Positions 1 to 8,884 are shown, numbered from the stretch's first letter. The stretch: DNA of 64,000 bases from an uncultured Lachnospiraceae bacterium (GCA_910579275.1 CAJTTO010000022.1:1-64000); one strand, 5' to 3'. Made by a program: numbers and translations. Notes: generated by a model not told the origin, from the letters alone.

Positions 1-264
1 TGGTTTTGCATGGCTTGATGCCTGTAACAGGAAGCCGAAGGCTGAACTGTTACCTTAAATGGTAACAGTTCAGCTCAGGACTTTGCATTTACTGCAAAGT
101 CCGTGAAATAGCGTAGTGGCAGAGACGCATCAAGCCACCACGAAGTGGTTTTGCATGGCTTGATGCTCGTAACAGGAAGCCGAAGGCTGAACTGTTACCT
201 TAAATGTTTTGCATGGCTTGATGCCTGTAACAGGAATCCAAATGCTGAACTGCTACACTTAAAT
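1..264 (+). repeat. Tandem array of 137-bp MITE (one full, two partial copies)
   Basis: This gene-free stretch is built from one repeat. A full copy lies at 62-198, starting GTAACAGTTCAGC and ending GCTGAACTGTTAC. The 3' part of another copy, cut by the window edge, lies at 1-53, and a degenerate 3' part at 207-256. The 8-mer CTTAAATG stands at 54-61 and 199-206, and CTTAAATA at 258-265, so each unit is bounded by the same short target duplication. The full copy contains three hairpins in a row: GGACTTTGC/GCAAAGTCC, CATCAAGCCA/TGGCTTGATG with an inner CCACGAAGTGG, and GTAACAG/CTGTTAC with an inner AGCCGAAGGCT. The last target copy overlaps the stop codon of the DUF1848 gene. No coding sequence is credible here. 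Confidence 0.9.
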
Positions 265-1203
265 AAAACCAAACAAGTCCAGCTGCCCGTTTTTCCACGA
301 TTTCTGGACTGCATTCTTTACGATGTCTTCTGCCCTTGCACCGCCAATTAAAAAAGGCGAGGATGGATTATGATTCATCCTGTTGGCGGCCACAGTCGCC
401 ATGTCATAGTTTGCATAACAGTACAGGCATCCATGTCCGCAAGTGTTGTACGCGCCAATATCCGCGCCAAGCAGACAGTCACACTCTTTTCGTGCCGCCT
501 GCTTATGCGGAACCTCCAATTTACAGCCTAACGCATTTTCCAGTACGGTCTTTGACATGCACCCGTCCGCATCAACGTTTGACTGTACAAGACGCACATT
601 TTCGCAGCACAGATGAATCTGCATACCGAATTTTCCTGCGATTTCTGCAAATGCCGTGATGAGCTGTTCCTGTTCTTCAGCAGTGACACTGCGTATGCCG
701 CGGAAATTTTTCTTCGTCTTTTCATACAGATCAATAAAACTGACCACACACTGGCTTGTATCGTCTGCGAGGGCTCCTGCCATGGCACGGAATTGTTTGA
801 TATGTTCCTTTACCGAGTATTTATCCGTGATAAAAACGGGGTCGTAACGCCAGCTAATCCGCTGTTTTCCAACCAGTGCAGAGAGAGTCTGAAAGGACTG
901 GATTGCCTGTTCCTTTGGCGGAACAAACGGCTCAATATCTTTCCCATAGGGAGTAATGGTCACAAACCAGAATGTGTCAAATGTCGATATCAGATTTTTG
1001 AATTCATCATTGTTCATCATTGGTTCGGGATTCTTGGTACAAAAGACCATGACATCAACGACTTCCGGACGCAGCAGATATTTCGTCACCTGTGCCGGAA
1101 AATATGGATTGCGTACCAATACATATCCTTCCCTGACGCGGTTATAGAACCATTTGCCATAGTATGCAGGGATATCCGTCCGACTTCCTGTGTTTAATAT
1201 CAT
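259..1203 (-). CDS. DUF1848 family protein (Cys-cluster, radical-SAM-like)
   Basis: This is a 314-aa member of the DUF1848 family, whose function is unknown. The N-terminus (MILNTGSRTDIPAYY) and an inner SWRYDPVF segment are typical of the family. Near the C-terminus (about residues 245-266) sits a Cys cluster containing DCLLGADIG and CGHGCLYCYAN; the CxxxCxxC-like spacing suggests an iron-sulfur site, but this is inference. I chose the ATG at 1203 because GGAGG lies six bases upstream; the longer in-frame start lacks such a site. The stop codon falls inside the CTTAAAT sequence bordering the repeat array, so insertions accumulated right at the gene's 3' end. It appears to be a single-gene unit. 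Confidence 0.8.
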   Translation of the reverse strand: MILNTGSRTDIPAYYGKWFYNRVREGYVLVRNPYFPAQVTKYLLRPEVVDVMVFCTKNPEPMMNNDEFKNLISTFDTFWFVTITPYGKDIEPFVPPKEQAIQSFQTLSALVGKQRISWRYDPVFITDKYSVKEHIKQFRAMAGALADDTSQCVVSFIDLYEKTKKNFRGIRSVTAEEQEQLITAFAEIAGKFGMQIHLCCENVRLVQSNVDADGCMSKTVLENALGCKLEVPHKQAARKECDCLLGADIGAYNTCGHGCLYCYANYDMATVAANRMNHNPSSPFLIGGARAEDIVKNAVQKSWKNGQLDLFGFI

Positions 1204-1260
1204 ACAAATCCTCCATATCACCCCAAGCAGCCTAAACAGAACTAAAAAACATATAGAACA

Positions 1261-1294
1261 GGGCTACCGCTGACTGAAAAATCAACGATAGCCC
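1261..1294 (-). terminator. Stem-loop terminator after the GGGtGRT gene
   Basis: GGGCTACCGCTGA (1261-1273) pairs with TCAACGATAGCCC (1282-1294) with two G-T wobbles and a short A-rich loop. On the minus strand a T-rich stretch follows, so it probably ends the two-gene operon at 1332-3055. Confidence 0.6.
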
Positions 1295-1331
1295 TTCATT
1301 ATAGTTCATTCCAAGAACTTACAAGCAGTTC

Positions 1332-2348
1332 CTAAAAACGATTTTCCTTTGCTGCTTCCTCGATTGAAACTGCAACTGCAACGGTAGCGCCAACCATAGG
1401 ATTGTTACCCATACCGATGAGTCCCATCATCTCTACGTGAGCAGGAACAGAAGAAGAACCTGCAAACTGTGCATCAGAATGCATACGTCCCAAAGTATCT
1501 GTCATACCGTAGGAAGCCGGACCTGCTGCCATGTTGTCAGGATGGAGTGTACGGCCTGTACCGCCGCCGGAAGCAACTGAGAAATACTTCTTGCCTGCTT
1601 CGATTCTCTCCTTTTTGTATGTACCTGCGACCGGATGCTGGAATCTTGTAGGATTGGTTGAGTTTCCTGTGATAGATACGTCAACGTTCTCTTTCCACAT
1701 GATCGCAACACCTTCACATACGTCATTTGCACCGTAGCAGTTTACCTTGCCGCGAGGACCTTCCGGATCCGAATAAGACTTTTTGAATACTTCCTTTACT
1801 GTGTTTGTATAAGGGTCATACTCTGTCTCAACAAATGTAAATCCGTTGATACGGGCAATAATCTCTGCCGCGTCTTTTCCGAGACCATTTAAGATAACAC
1901 GGAGCGGTTTCTGACGAACCTTGTTTGCCTTCTCCGCAATTCCAATAGCGCCTTCTGCTGCTGCAAACGACTCATGTCCTGCCAAAAAGCAGAAACAGTC
2001 TGTCTCTTCTTCGAGAAGCATTTTACCTAAGTTACCATGTCCAAGACCTACCTTGCGGTTGTCTGCAACGGAACCCGGAATACAGAATGCCTGAAGTCCC
2101 TCGCCGATTGCCGCTGCCGCGTCTGCCGCTTTTCTGCAACCCTTCTTGATTGCGATTGCTGCGCCGACTGTGTATGCCCAGCACGCGTTCTCAAAGCAGA
2201 TTGGCTGAATCTTCTTAACTTGATCATATACATCAAGACCTGCGTCCTTTGTAATCTTCTCTGCCTCCTCGATGGAGTTGATACCATAGCTTTTTAAAAC
2301 CTCGGTAATCTTATCTATTCTTCTTTCATAGGATTCGAATAATGCCAT
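1332..2348 (-). CDS. GGGtGRT protein
   Basis: This 338-aa protein belongs to the family named after its GGGtGRT motif, visible here as VASGGGTGRTLHPDN about 80 residues from the C-terminus. The family is widespread in anaerobic Clostridia and has no established function. The sequence is soluble, with no signal peptide or membrane segment, and has glycine-rich loops such as GLGHGNLGK and MGLIGMGNNPMVG. It is the second gene of a tight pair: its ATG lies two bases after the stop of the NifU-like scaffold gene, and its AAGGAGG site lies in the end of that gene. Pairing with an Fe-S scaffold suggests a role in metallocluster handling, which is inference. Length and start look complete. Confidence 0.85.
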   Translation of the reverse strand: MALFESYERRIDKITEVLKSYGINSIEEAEKITKDAGLDVYDQVKKIQPICFENACWAYTVGAAIAIKKGCRKAADAAAAIGEGLQAFCIPGSVADNRKVGLGHGNLGKMLLEEETDCFCFLAGHESFAAAEGAIGIAEKANKVRQKPLRVILNGLGKDAAEIIARINGFTFVETEYDPYTNTVKEVFKKSYSDPEGPRGKVNCYGANDVCEGVAIMWKENVDVSITGNSTNPTRFQHPVAGTYKKERIEAGKKYFSVASGGGTGRTLHPDNMAAGPASYGMTDTLGRMHSDAQFAGSSSVPAHVEMMGLIGMGNNPMVGATVAVAVSIEEAAKENRF

Positions 2349-2350
2349 AA

Positions 2351-3055
2351 TTATTTTACCTCCTTATCTGTTCTAGGATCAATAATCTTAACAGCATCCG
2401 CAACACGTCCGTACTGGCCTGAAGCTTTCTCCCATGCTGTATTCGGGTCATCGCCCTTCTTAATAAAGTCAGTCATCTTACCAAGGCTTACAAACTTGTA
2501 ACCGATAATCTTGTCGTCAGCGTCAAGTGCGATACCTGTGACATAGCCCTCTGCCATCTCAAGGTAACGAGGTCCTTTTTTCAGCGTACCGTACATTGTA
2601 CCAACCTGACTCCTGAGTCCTTTTCCTAAATCCTCAAGACCTGCACCAACAGGAAGTCCTTCCTCAGAGAATGCGGACTGAGAACGTCCATACACAATCT
2701 GTAAAAACAGCTCTCTCATAGCAGTGTTGATCGCGTCGCACACAAGGTCTGTGTTCAATGCTTCCATAACAGTTCTGCCCGGAAGTAACTCTGCCGCCAT
2801 CGCTGCGGAATGTGTCATACCAGAACATCCGATTGTCTCAACCAGCGCTTCCTGAATGATACCTTCTTTTACGTTCAGGGACAACTTGCAGGCACCCTGC
2901 TGTGGTGCACACCAGCCTACGCCGTGTGTAAAACCGGAAATGTCTTTTACTTCCTTAGCCTTTACCCATTTCGCCTCTTCTGGAATCGGTGCACAACCAT
3001 GATTACCGTCACGTGCTACTACACACATTTCTTCAATTTCCTTTGAATAAATCAT
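2351..3055 (-). CDS. Iron-sulfur cluster assembly scaffold-like (NifU_N) protein
   Basis: A 234-aa protein resembling the NifU/IscU N-terminal scaffold. Cysteines that could bind metal are seen in VGWCAPQQGAC (about residues 47-57), ETIGCSGMTHSAAMAAELL (about 73-91) and DLVCDAI (about 103-109), which is the order of the three scaffold cysteines. It has a longer C-terminal part than ordinary IscU. The ATG at 3055 follows AAAGGAG at good distance. It is the first gene of a two-gene operon with the GGGtGRT gene. The usual isc/suf partners (cysteine desulfurase, SufBCD) are not next to it, so it may serve a specialised cluster. The assignment to the scaffold superfamily is firm; the client is unknown. 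Confidence 0.8.
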   Translation of the reverse strand: MIYSKEIEEMCVVARDGNHGCAPIPEEAKWVKAKEVKDISGFTHGVGWCAPQQGACKLSLNVKEGIIQEALVETIGCSGMTHSAAMAAELLPGRTVMEALNTDLVCDAINTAMRELFLQIVYGRSQSAFSEEGLPVGAGLEDLGKGLRSQVGTMYGTLKKGPRYLEMAEGYVTGIALDADDKIIGYKFVSLGKMTDFIKKGDDPNTAWEKASGQYGRVADAVKIIDPRTDKEVK

Positions 3056-3142
3056 GTGAAAACTCCTTTCGATTACTTAACTTATATTTTTAATGTGTGA
3101 CATAGGTCTCACATTTTTAACAAAGGAACGTATGCCATCTCT

Positions 3143-3170
3143 ATAATATCAACATACAACCCCCTGTCAA
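3143..3170 (-). promoter_or_regulatory. Sigma-A type promoter for scaffold/GGGtGRT operon
   Basis: On the minus strand TTGACA (3165-3170) and TATTAT (3143-3148) are separated by 16 bases, about 90 bases upstream of the start at 3055. A second TTGACA lies seven bases further upstream. The rest of 3171-3331 is AT-rich and shows nothing else I can name. Confidence 0.6.
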
Positions 3171-3331
3171 ATGTCAAAGTGTTTCTGTGAAAACGGACTT
3201 TGATATCTTACTCGCACATTGATATTTTCGCACATTTTAAGAAAAATAGCAATTAAAAATTCATAATTTTGTCAAAAAATTGTCAAAAACATCATATTAT
3301 CCCATAAACGCACTTTATAGGATAACTGTTC

Positions 3332-3997
3332 TCATTTTTTTGCGGCAATTTCTCCCTGTTTTTTGTAAATGCTGTCTGCTGCGACATATCCTCTTACCAT
3401 CGAAGTCGGATAGACATTGGAGCCGCGTCCGATTACGGTTCCCGGGTTGAGCACGCTGTTGCAGCCAACCTCCACGTTGTCTCCGAGCATTGCCCCCATC
3501 TTTTTTAATCCCGTTTCTATATTTCCTTGAGGAGACTTGACAACCACAAGTGTTTTATCGCTCTTGACATTGGAAGTGATGGAGCCTGCACCCATATGTG
3601 ACTTATAGCCGAGGATACTGTCACCCACATAATTGTAATGCGGAACCTGCACTTTGTTAAAGAGAATCACATTTTTGAGTTCTGTCGAATTGCCAACAAC
3701 AGCACCCTTTCCGACAATGGCATTTCCCCTGATATACGCACAGTGGCGGATTTCTGCGTCTTCGTCAATGATGCATGGACCATTCACACATGCTGTCGGG
3801 GCAACTGTCGCAGATTTTGCAATCCAGATGTTCTCACCACGTTTTTCATATTTATCGGCCGGAAGTGTCTTTCCAAGCTCCACGATATATGTTCCGATTT
3901 TGGGCAGCAGTTCCCATGGGTATACCGCCCCGTCAAAAAGCGATACTGCAATTGTTTCCTCTAAATTGTAAAGATTTTTGATTTGTAAATGTTCCAT
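3332..3997 (-). CDS. Left-handed beta-helix (LbH) acyl/nucleotidyl-transferase-like protein
   Basis: This 221-aa protein consists largely of hexapeptide repeats (IAKSATVAPTACVNGPCIID, IRGNAIVGKGAVVGNST, VGCNSVLNPGTVIGRGSNVY) that form a left-handed beta-helix, as in the acetyltransferase half of GlmU. An N-terminal segment of about 60 residues without repeats precedes the helix; there is no pyrophosphorylase domain, so it is not a full GlmU. Such stand-alone proteins are often labelled UDP-GlcNAc pyrophosphorylase-related; the substrate is not predictable from sequence. The ATG at 3997 follows GAAGGAG. It lies 18 bases downstream of topB and may share its transcript. Confidence 0.75.
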   Translation of the reverse strand: MEHLQIKNLYNLEETIAVSLFDGAVYPWELLPKIGTYIVELGKTLPADKYEKRGENIWIAKSATVAPTACVNGPCIIDEDAEIRHCAYIRGNAIVGKGAVVGNSTELKNVILFNKVQVPHYNYVGDSILGYKSHMGAGSITSNVKSDKTLVVVKSPQGNIETGLKKMGAMLGDNVEVGCNSVLNPGTVIGRGSNVYPTSMVRGYVAADSIYKKQGEIAAKK

Positions 3998-4015
3998 TTT
4001 CTGTTCTCCTTCTTT

Positions 4016-7000
4016 TTATTGCGGCGTCCCGTTTTCCGGCTCCTCTGCCGCTCCTGCCATCAGGGACGCCCAGTATTCATCTGATGCCGGTTCCGCGTCA
4101 GCCCATGGCTGAGGCGCCGGAGGCACATCTTCTGTCTGCGGTACACCCTGATTGCCAAAATCAAATTGAATTTTTTCATCTGCATACTTTAAATATGCGT
4201 CAAATGAATTGCCCGCCTTGGACACAAAACCAGTAATCTTTTCTTTTGTTTTCCCATTTGCGAACAGTTCCTGTATCGTTTCTTCGGAAATAGGAACCTG
4301 CGCCACAGTGTGTCCAATCTTAAATCCGCAATCACACGCATAATACCACTGGCTCTTTTTCAGTTTATGCGCATTGCACCTTGGACATGCAAGATTTGTT
4401 TCTGTCGGTGCAGGCCTGTCCGGAAAATCAAAGACTGCCTGCCCGTCCTCGGTGAGCTTCAGCGCAGCGTCAAACTTGGCCCCGCTTTTTGCGAGAAACC
4501 CTTCTATCATATCCGTTTTTTTCTTGGTGAGCAGTTGTTTTGCAATCATGTCCGAAATTTTGATGCCTGCAATTTTGTTATTGATGGAAAAACGGCAGCT
4601 GTGTTCCGCGTCATCCTTGTTGTAATTGGCACAGCCATAGCCAAATGATGTTTTGACCACCTCACCGCCGCACAATGGACAGACTACATCTTTGAGCCGC
4701 TGCTGTTCAACATTGTCAAAGTCAAACTTCAATCCGGTAATTTTGCCTGTCTCGTCACGGCTAAATGTGATGCACGCGTCAAATTTTTTGCCGGATTTTC
4801 CTTTAAATCCACGGATCGTCGAAGTCTTACCATTTGTCAGAAGCTCCCTGACCTGAGACTCGGAAATCTCCTTTCCTGCCATCTTCCCAATTGAGAATTT
4901 GCAGCTGCTCTCGTCCATCCTATCATAGCTGGCACAGCCATAGCCAAACGGCGTCTGGACAATGTCTCCGCCGCACAAGGGGCAAACAACATCCTTGATT
5001 TTCTTCGCCTCCACCTTTTCAAAATTAAAGCTGACAGTATGTTTTCCGTCTCCGCCCTTTTCCAGCACTAGGACTGCATCAAATTTTTTGCCGGATTTTC
5101 CTTTAAATCCACGGATTGTCTCGGTGATACCGTTCGTTAACAGACTTTTTACCTGTGCAGGCGTTAAATCCTTGTCCGCTATTTTCCCGATTGCAAATTT
5201 ACAGCTGGAAGAATCCTGCGGGTTATAATTTGCACATCCGTAGCCGAACCCTTTTATCATCATCTGTCCGCCGCAGTCAGGGCAGGCAGTATCCGCTAAT
5301 GCCTGTGGCTCGTTCTGGGAAAAGTCAAAATTGATTACAAATTTTCCGTCTTCGTTTTTTTGCAGCGTAAGTACTGCGTCAAACTTTTTCTTCTGTTTGG
5401 ACACAAAACCGTTTAATACTGCCGTGTGACCATCTTTTATCAGCGCAATGCATTCCTCGTCAGTCAACGCCCTTCCCGCAATGGTGCCAATCACAAAATT
5501 ACAGCCGCTTCCATCCTTCTGGTAATTTGAACACCCATAACCAAACGGTGTTGTCACAATGTCTCCACCGCATGCGGGACACGCTACATTCAGTTTTCGG
5601 CGCGCGCCAAGTCCCTTAGCCCCCTTTCCGGTAAACTGGCTAATCTGGGCTGCAATCTGATTGGTCAGGTCTTTGTCGCGTATCTGTATGGTTTCCCTCC
5701 GGATAAAGTCCTCAAGTTTCGCGCGGTAGTCTTTCACGTCAACAGTTCCGTTTGTGATGCCGTCCAGCCCTTTTTCCCACGAGGCAGTCATTTTAGGATT
5801 CAGCAGCGCCGGAACGGTCATTGCGACAACCTCATACACCATTTCCCCAAAACTCTGCGGCGTGATGACCTGCGTCTTGGCGTTGAGGTTCAGATAGCCA
5901 ATGCGAATCAGCTTTTTGATAATCTCCGCACGGGTGGCACTCGTGCCAATGCCCGAACCTTTAATCTGCGCGCGAAGTTCCTCATCCTCAATAAGCTGGC
6001 CTGCATTTTCCATGGCAAGTATCATGGAGCCTGATGTGTACCGTTTGGGCGGCGTGGTCTTGCTCTCCCTGACTTCAAAGCCATTGATGGCAAGAATATC
6101 ACCCTGTTTGAGCGTATTTGCCAGTGCGAGCAGCTTTTTGGCGTTATTCTTCTTTTCTTTGTTAGACTCCTCTGTGTTCCCGCTCGCTTTTACCTGTGCG
6201 GAATTGTCCGTCTTATTCGGACTGTCGGCTGTGTTCTCGTCCTCGTCTGCATCCTCAAGGGTTCTGCCCAGAACCTCGAGAAACCCTAGCACCTTGAGTA
6301 CTTTTGCAGATGCAGCCAAGGATTCTTTTTCTATGCCCACAACAAGCTTTAGCGTCTGGTATTCTGCCGGCGGATAAAAAATACTCAGAAAACGCCGCAC
6401 TATCAAGTCAAAAACCTTGTTCTGTAACGGTGTCAGCTTTCCCAGCTCCGTCAGCTGTCCTGTCGGAATGATGGCATAGTGGTCAGTAACCTTGTTGTCG
6501 TCAGTGTACTGGGTTTTTGCAATGTTTGCATAACATTTATGAGTCAAAATATGGTCTGTAAACTGCTGCGTCGGCGTGTAGCCCTTTAACGGAAGCAGCG
6601 TCTTGTGAATTTCTTTTGCTACCGCCGTTGTCAGCACCCTTGCATCCGTTCTTGGATATGTGGTCAGCTTTTTTTCATATAAGTCCTGTGCAACCTGCAG
6701 GGTCTGATCCGGACTGATTTTAAAGCGTTTGGCACATTCTGCCTGCAATTCTGCCAAGTTGAATAACAGCGGCGCCTTCTTTTTGGAAATCCCTTTTTCC
6801 AAGGTTCTGACAATCGCTTCTTTTCCCTCAAACGAAGCAATCAAAGCCTCGGCATCTTCTTTTTCCCGAAATCCGTTTTCCTTATAAAGCTTCGTCGATT
6901 CAAAATATACGGAACCCTCCACTGCTTTCCATTCCGCCTCGATATTGGCGTCCGTAAAGTCTCCGATGACCCTGTAAAATGGTGTCTCCTTAAAATCGCG

Positions 7001-7660
7001 AATCTCACGTTCCCTGTTGACAACCATGCCGAGGACACACGTCATCACCCTTCCGATTGCGATTGCCGTGTAACCTTTTGTCGCAGCGGCGTCGTTCAGG
7101 AGCTTTCCATATTTGACGGACATGACACGCGAAAAGTTGATGCCCATGGCATAATCCTCAATGGAGCGCATAATGCCGGATTTTCCAAGATTTTCATAGG
7201 CAGACATCGGTTTCGCCTGCGCCATGCCGCGCCTGATTTCCATCTCTGTCTGCGAGTCGATCCACACGCGCAGCTCCTGCATTCCCTTTCGGACACCGCC
7301 GAAGCTGCGGATATTTTCCTCGATGGTCTGTCCTTCTTTTCCTGAGTCACCCGCCCAGTATACGGTGTCAATATCCTCCCGCTGCAGCAGGGAGTGCACG
7401 ATATCATACTGCTGCTTGACGTTCTTGATAACGCCATATTTATATGTTTCCGGCAGAAACGGTAGATCCTGCAGCATCCACTTTTTATAGCGGATATCGT
7501 ACTCCTCCGGATAGACCATCTCTACCAGATGTCCGACGCACCATGTTATGACATAGGCATTATTTTCTATGTAGCCATTGTGTTTTCCAGATACCTGAAA
7601 AACTTTTGCGTAATCCTGTGCAACCGACGGTTTCTCGGTTATGATCAGTTTCTTTCCCAA
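4016..7660 (-). CDS. topB: DNA topoisomerase III with five C-terminal zinc-ribbon repeats
   Basis: A 1214-aa type IA topoisomerase that passes single DNA strands through a transient break. The Toprim domain opens the protein (ITEKPSVA, Glu9; GDSGKEGQ, Asp105 and Glu109) and the active-site tyrosine is Tyr335 in LTTYPRTDAR. A charged, low-complexity insert follows around residues 470-515. From about residue 690 come five repeats of roughly 95 residues, each beginning CPxCxx and ending in a GF..K...FDA motif; the first four carry CPxCGG and FGYGC, while the fifth is divergent. The third repeat unit and its neighbour share near-identical DNA. The start is TTG, the only codon with a suitable site (GGAG, eight bases away). 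Usual TopB enzymes are about 650-730 aa, so the tail is long. The Toprim middle acidic residue is Gly107 instead of Asp. Confidence 0.93.
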   Translation of the reverse strand: MGKKLIITEKPSVAQDYAKVFQVSGKHNGYIENNAYVITWCVGHLVEMVYPEEYDIRYKKWMLQDLPFLPETYKYGVIKNVKQQYDIVHSLLQREDIDTVYWAGDSGKEGQTIEENIRSFGGVRKGMQELRVWIDSQTEMEIRRGMAQAKPMSAYENLGKSGIMRSIEDYAMGINFSRVMSVKYGKLLNDAAATKGYTAIAIGRVMTCVLGMVVNREREIRDFKETPFYRVIGDFTDANIEAEWKAVEGSVYFESTKLYKENGFREKEDAEALIASFEGKEAIVRTLEKGISKKKAPLLFNLAELQAECAKRFKISPDQTLQVAQDLYEKKLTTYPRTDARVLTTAVAKEIHKTLLPLKGYTPTQQFTDHILTHKCYANIAKTQYTDDNKVTDHYAIIPTGQLTELGKLTPLQNKVFDLIVRRFLSIFYPPAEYQTLKLVVGIEKESLAASAKVLKVLGFLEVLGRTLEDADEDENTADSPNKTDNSAQVKASGNTEESNKEKKNNAKKLLALANTLKQGDILAINGFEVRESKTTPPKRYTSGSMILAMENAGQLIEDEELRAQIKGSGIGTSATRAEIIKKLIRIGYLNLNAKTQVITPQSFGEMVYEVVAMTVPALLNPKMTASWEKGLDGITNGTVDVKDYRAKLEDFIRRETIQIRDKDLTNQIAAQISQFTGKGAKGLGARRKLNVACPACGGDIVTTPFGYGCSNYQKDGSGCNFVIGTIAGRALTDEECIALIKDGHTAVLNGFVSKQKKKFDAVLTLQKNEDGKFVINFDFSQNEPQALADTACPDCGGQMMIKGFGYGCANYNPQDSSSCKFAIGKIADKDLTPAQVKSLLTNGITETIRGFKGKSGKKFDAVLVLEKGGDGKHTVSFNFEKVEAKKIKDVVCPLCGGDIVQTPFGYGCASYDRMDESSCKFSIGKMAGKEISESQVRELLTNGKTSTIRGFKGKSGKKFDACITFSRDETGKITGLKFDFDNVEQQRLKDVVCPLCGGEVVKTSFGYGCANYNKDDAEHSCRFSINNKIAGIKISDMIAKQLLTKKKTDMIEGFLAKSGAKFDAALKLTEDGQAVFDFPDRPAPTETNLACPRCNAHKLKKSQWYYACDCGFKIGHTVAQVPISEETIQELFANGKTKEKITGFVSKAGNSFDAYLKYADEKIQFDFGNQGVPQTEDVPPAPQPWADAEPASDEYWASLMAGAAEEPENGTPQ

Positions 7661-7755
7661 GGTTTATCTCCATCCTGTTTAATATTCGAAACAATATAAG
7701 TTACAGGAAACACAAATTCTTTTGTCGTTTCCTATAGCTTCCGACCGACATGTCA

Positions 7756-7782
7756 GAAAGAGCAGCAAAATACTGCTCTTTC
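7756..7782 (-). terminator. Stem-loop after asd
   Basis: GAAAGAGCAG (7756-7765) and CTGCTCTTTC (7773-7782) form a perfect 10-bp stem with a 7-base loop, 17 bases past the asd stop codon. The T residues are within the stem, so termination strength is uncertain. Confidence 0.55.
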
Positions 7783-7798
7783 CCATCGCCTGCACTAT

Positions 7799-8884
7799 TT
7801 ATTTCTTTGTGATATACCCCTGTGCCTTGAGAAGCTCTGCACAGAGTACCGCGCCGCCTGCCGCGCCGCGCACGGTATTGTGTGAAAGCCCCACAAACTT
7901 CCAGTCGTAAACGCTGTCCTCACGAATGCGCCCTACAGACACACCCATACCGTTCTCATAATCAACATCAAGGCTTACCTGTGGTCTGTTGTCCTCCTCA
8001 AGATACTGAATAAACTGTTTTGGAGCACTTGGGAGCTCCAGCTCCTGCGGAACGCCTTTGAACTGCACTAATTTTTCAATCAGCTGCTCTTTGGTCGGCT
8101 GCTTTCTGAATTTGACAAACACAGCAGCAGTATGACCGTTTAATACCGGCACACGGATGCACTGACATGTGATGACAGGAGATGCCGCCGGTTCAATCAC
8201 GCCGTCCTTGATTTCGCCCCAGATTCGAAGCGGTTCTTTCTCGCTCTTCTCCTCCTCGCCGCCAATATACGGAATGATATTTCCTTCCATTTCCGGCCAG
8301 TCCTTGAAAGTCTTTCCGGCACCTGAAATTGCCTGATAGGTTGTTGCAACAACCTCATACGGCTCAAACTCCTTCCATGCAGTCAGGACAGGCGCATAGC
8401 TCTGGATGGAGCAGTTTGGCTTTACTGCAACAAATCCCCTCGTCGTTCCGAGACGCTTTTTCTGAAAGTCAATGACCTTCATGTGCTCCGGATTAATCTC
8501 AGGCACAACCATCGGAACGTCAGGCGTCCATCTGTGCGCGGAATTGTTGCTGACTACCGGAGTCTCCGTCTTTGCATAATCTTCCTCGATTTTCTTGATT
8601 TCTTCTTTTGTCATATCTACTGCGGAAAAGACGAAATCAACCTCGGAAGCCACCTTCTCAACTTCATTGACATTCATAACAACAATATTTTTAACAGCCT
8701 CCGGCATCGGGGTTGTCATTTTCCATCTGTCGCCGACAGCCTCCGCATATGTCTTTCCAGCGGAACGCGGACTTGCCGCGATTGTCGTCACCTCAAACCA
8801 CGGATGATTCTCCAGCAGGGCAATAAATCTCTGACCTACCATACCTGTACCGCCAAGGATGCCTACTTTTAATTTTTCACTCAT
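7799..8884 (-). CDS. asd: Aspartate-semialdehyde dehydrogenase
   Basis: Converts L-aspartyl-4-phosphate to aspartate semialdehyde with NADPH, a branch point to lysine/diaminopimelate, threonine and methionine. The 361-aa protein starts with the Rossmann motif GILGGTGMVGQRF; the catalytic cysteine is in KPNCSIQ (about residue 158), and HTAAVFVKF marks the substrate-binding region. Length and motifs fit the archaeal/fungal-like ASADH branch found in many Clostridia. I placed the start at 8884 because GGAGGAGAAAA directly precedes it. It is a single-gene unit between a terminator and a repeat-derived leader that holds its best promoter. No dapA or aspartokinase is adjacent. Confidence 0.93.
   Translation of the reverse strand: MSEKLKVGILGGTGMVGQRFIALLENHPWFEVTTIAASPRSAGKTYAEAVGDRWKMTTPMPEAVKNIVVMNVNEVEKVASEVDFVFSAVDMTKEEIKKIEEDYAKTETPVVSNNSAHRWTPDVPMVVPEINPEHMKVIDFQKKRLGTTRGFVAVKPNCSIQSYAPVLTAWKEFEPYEVVATTYQAISGAGKTFKDWPEMEGNIIPYIGGEEEKSEKEPLRIWGEIKDGVIEPAASPVITCQCIRVPVLNGHTAAVFVKFRKQPTKEQLIEKLVQFKGVPQELELPSAPKQFIQYLEEDNRPQVSLDVDYENGMGVSVGRIREDSVYDWKFVGLSHNTVRGAAGGAVLCAELLKAQGYITKK

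Noticed and set aside
1..264. CRISPR-like array
   Set aside because: Units are about 137 bases with internal hairpins and identical 8-base junctions; there are no short repeats with unique spacers and no cas genes.
145..351. Plus-strand frame of 68 codons over the repeat array
   Set aside because: It translates mobile repeat sequence, has no ribosome site and runs into the DUF1848 gene.
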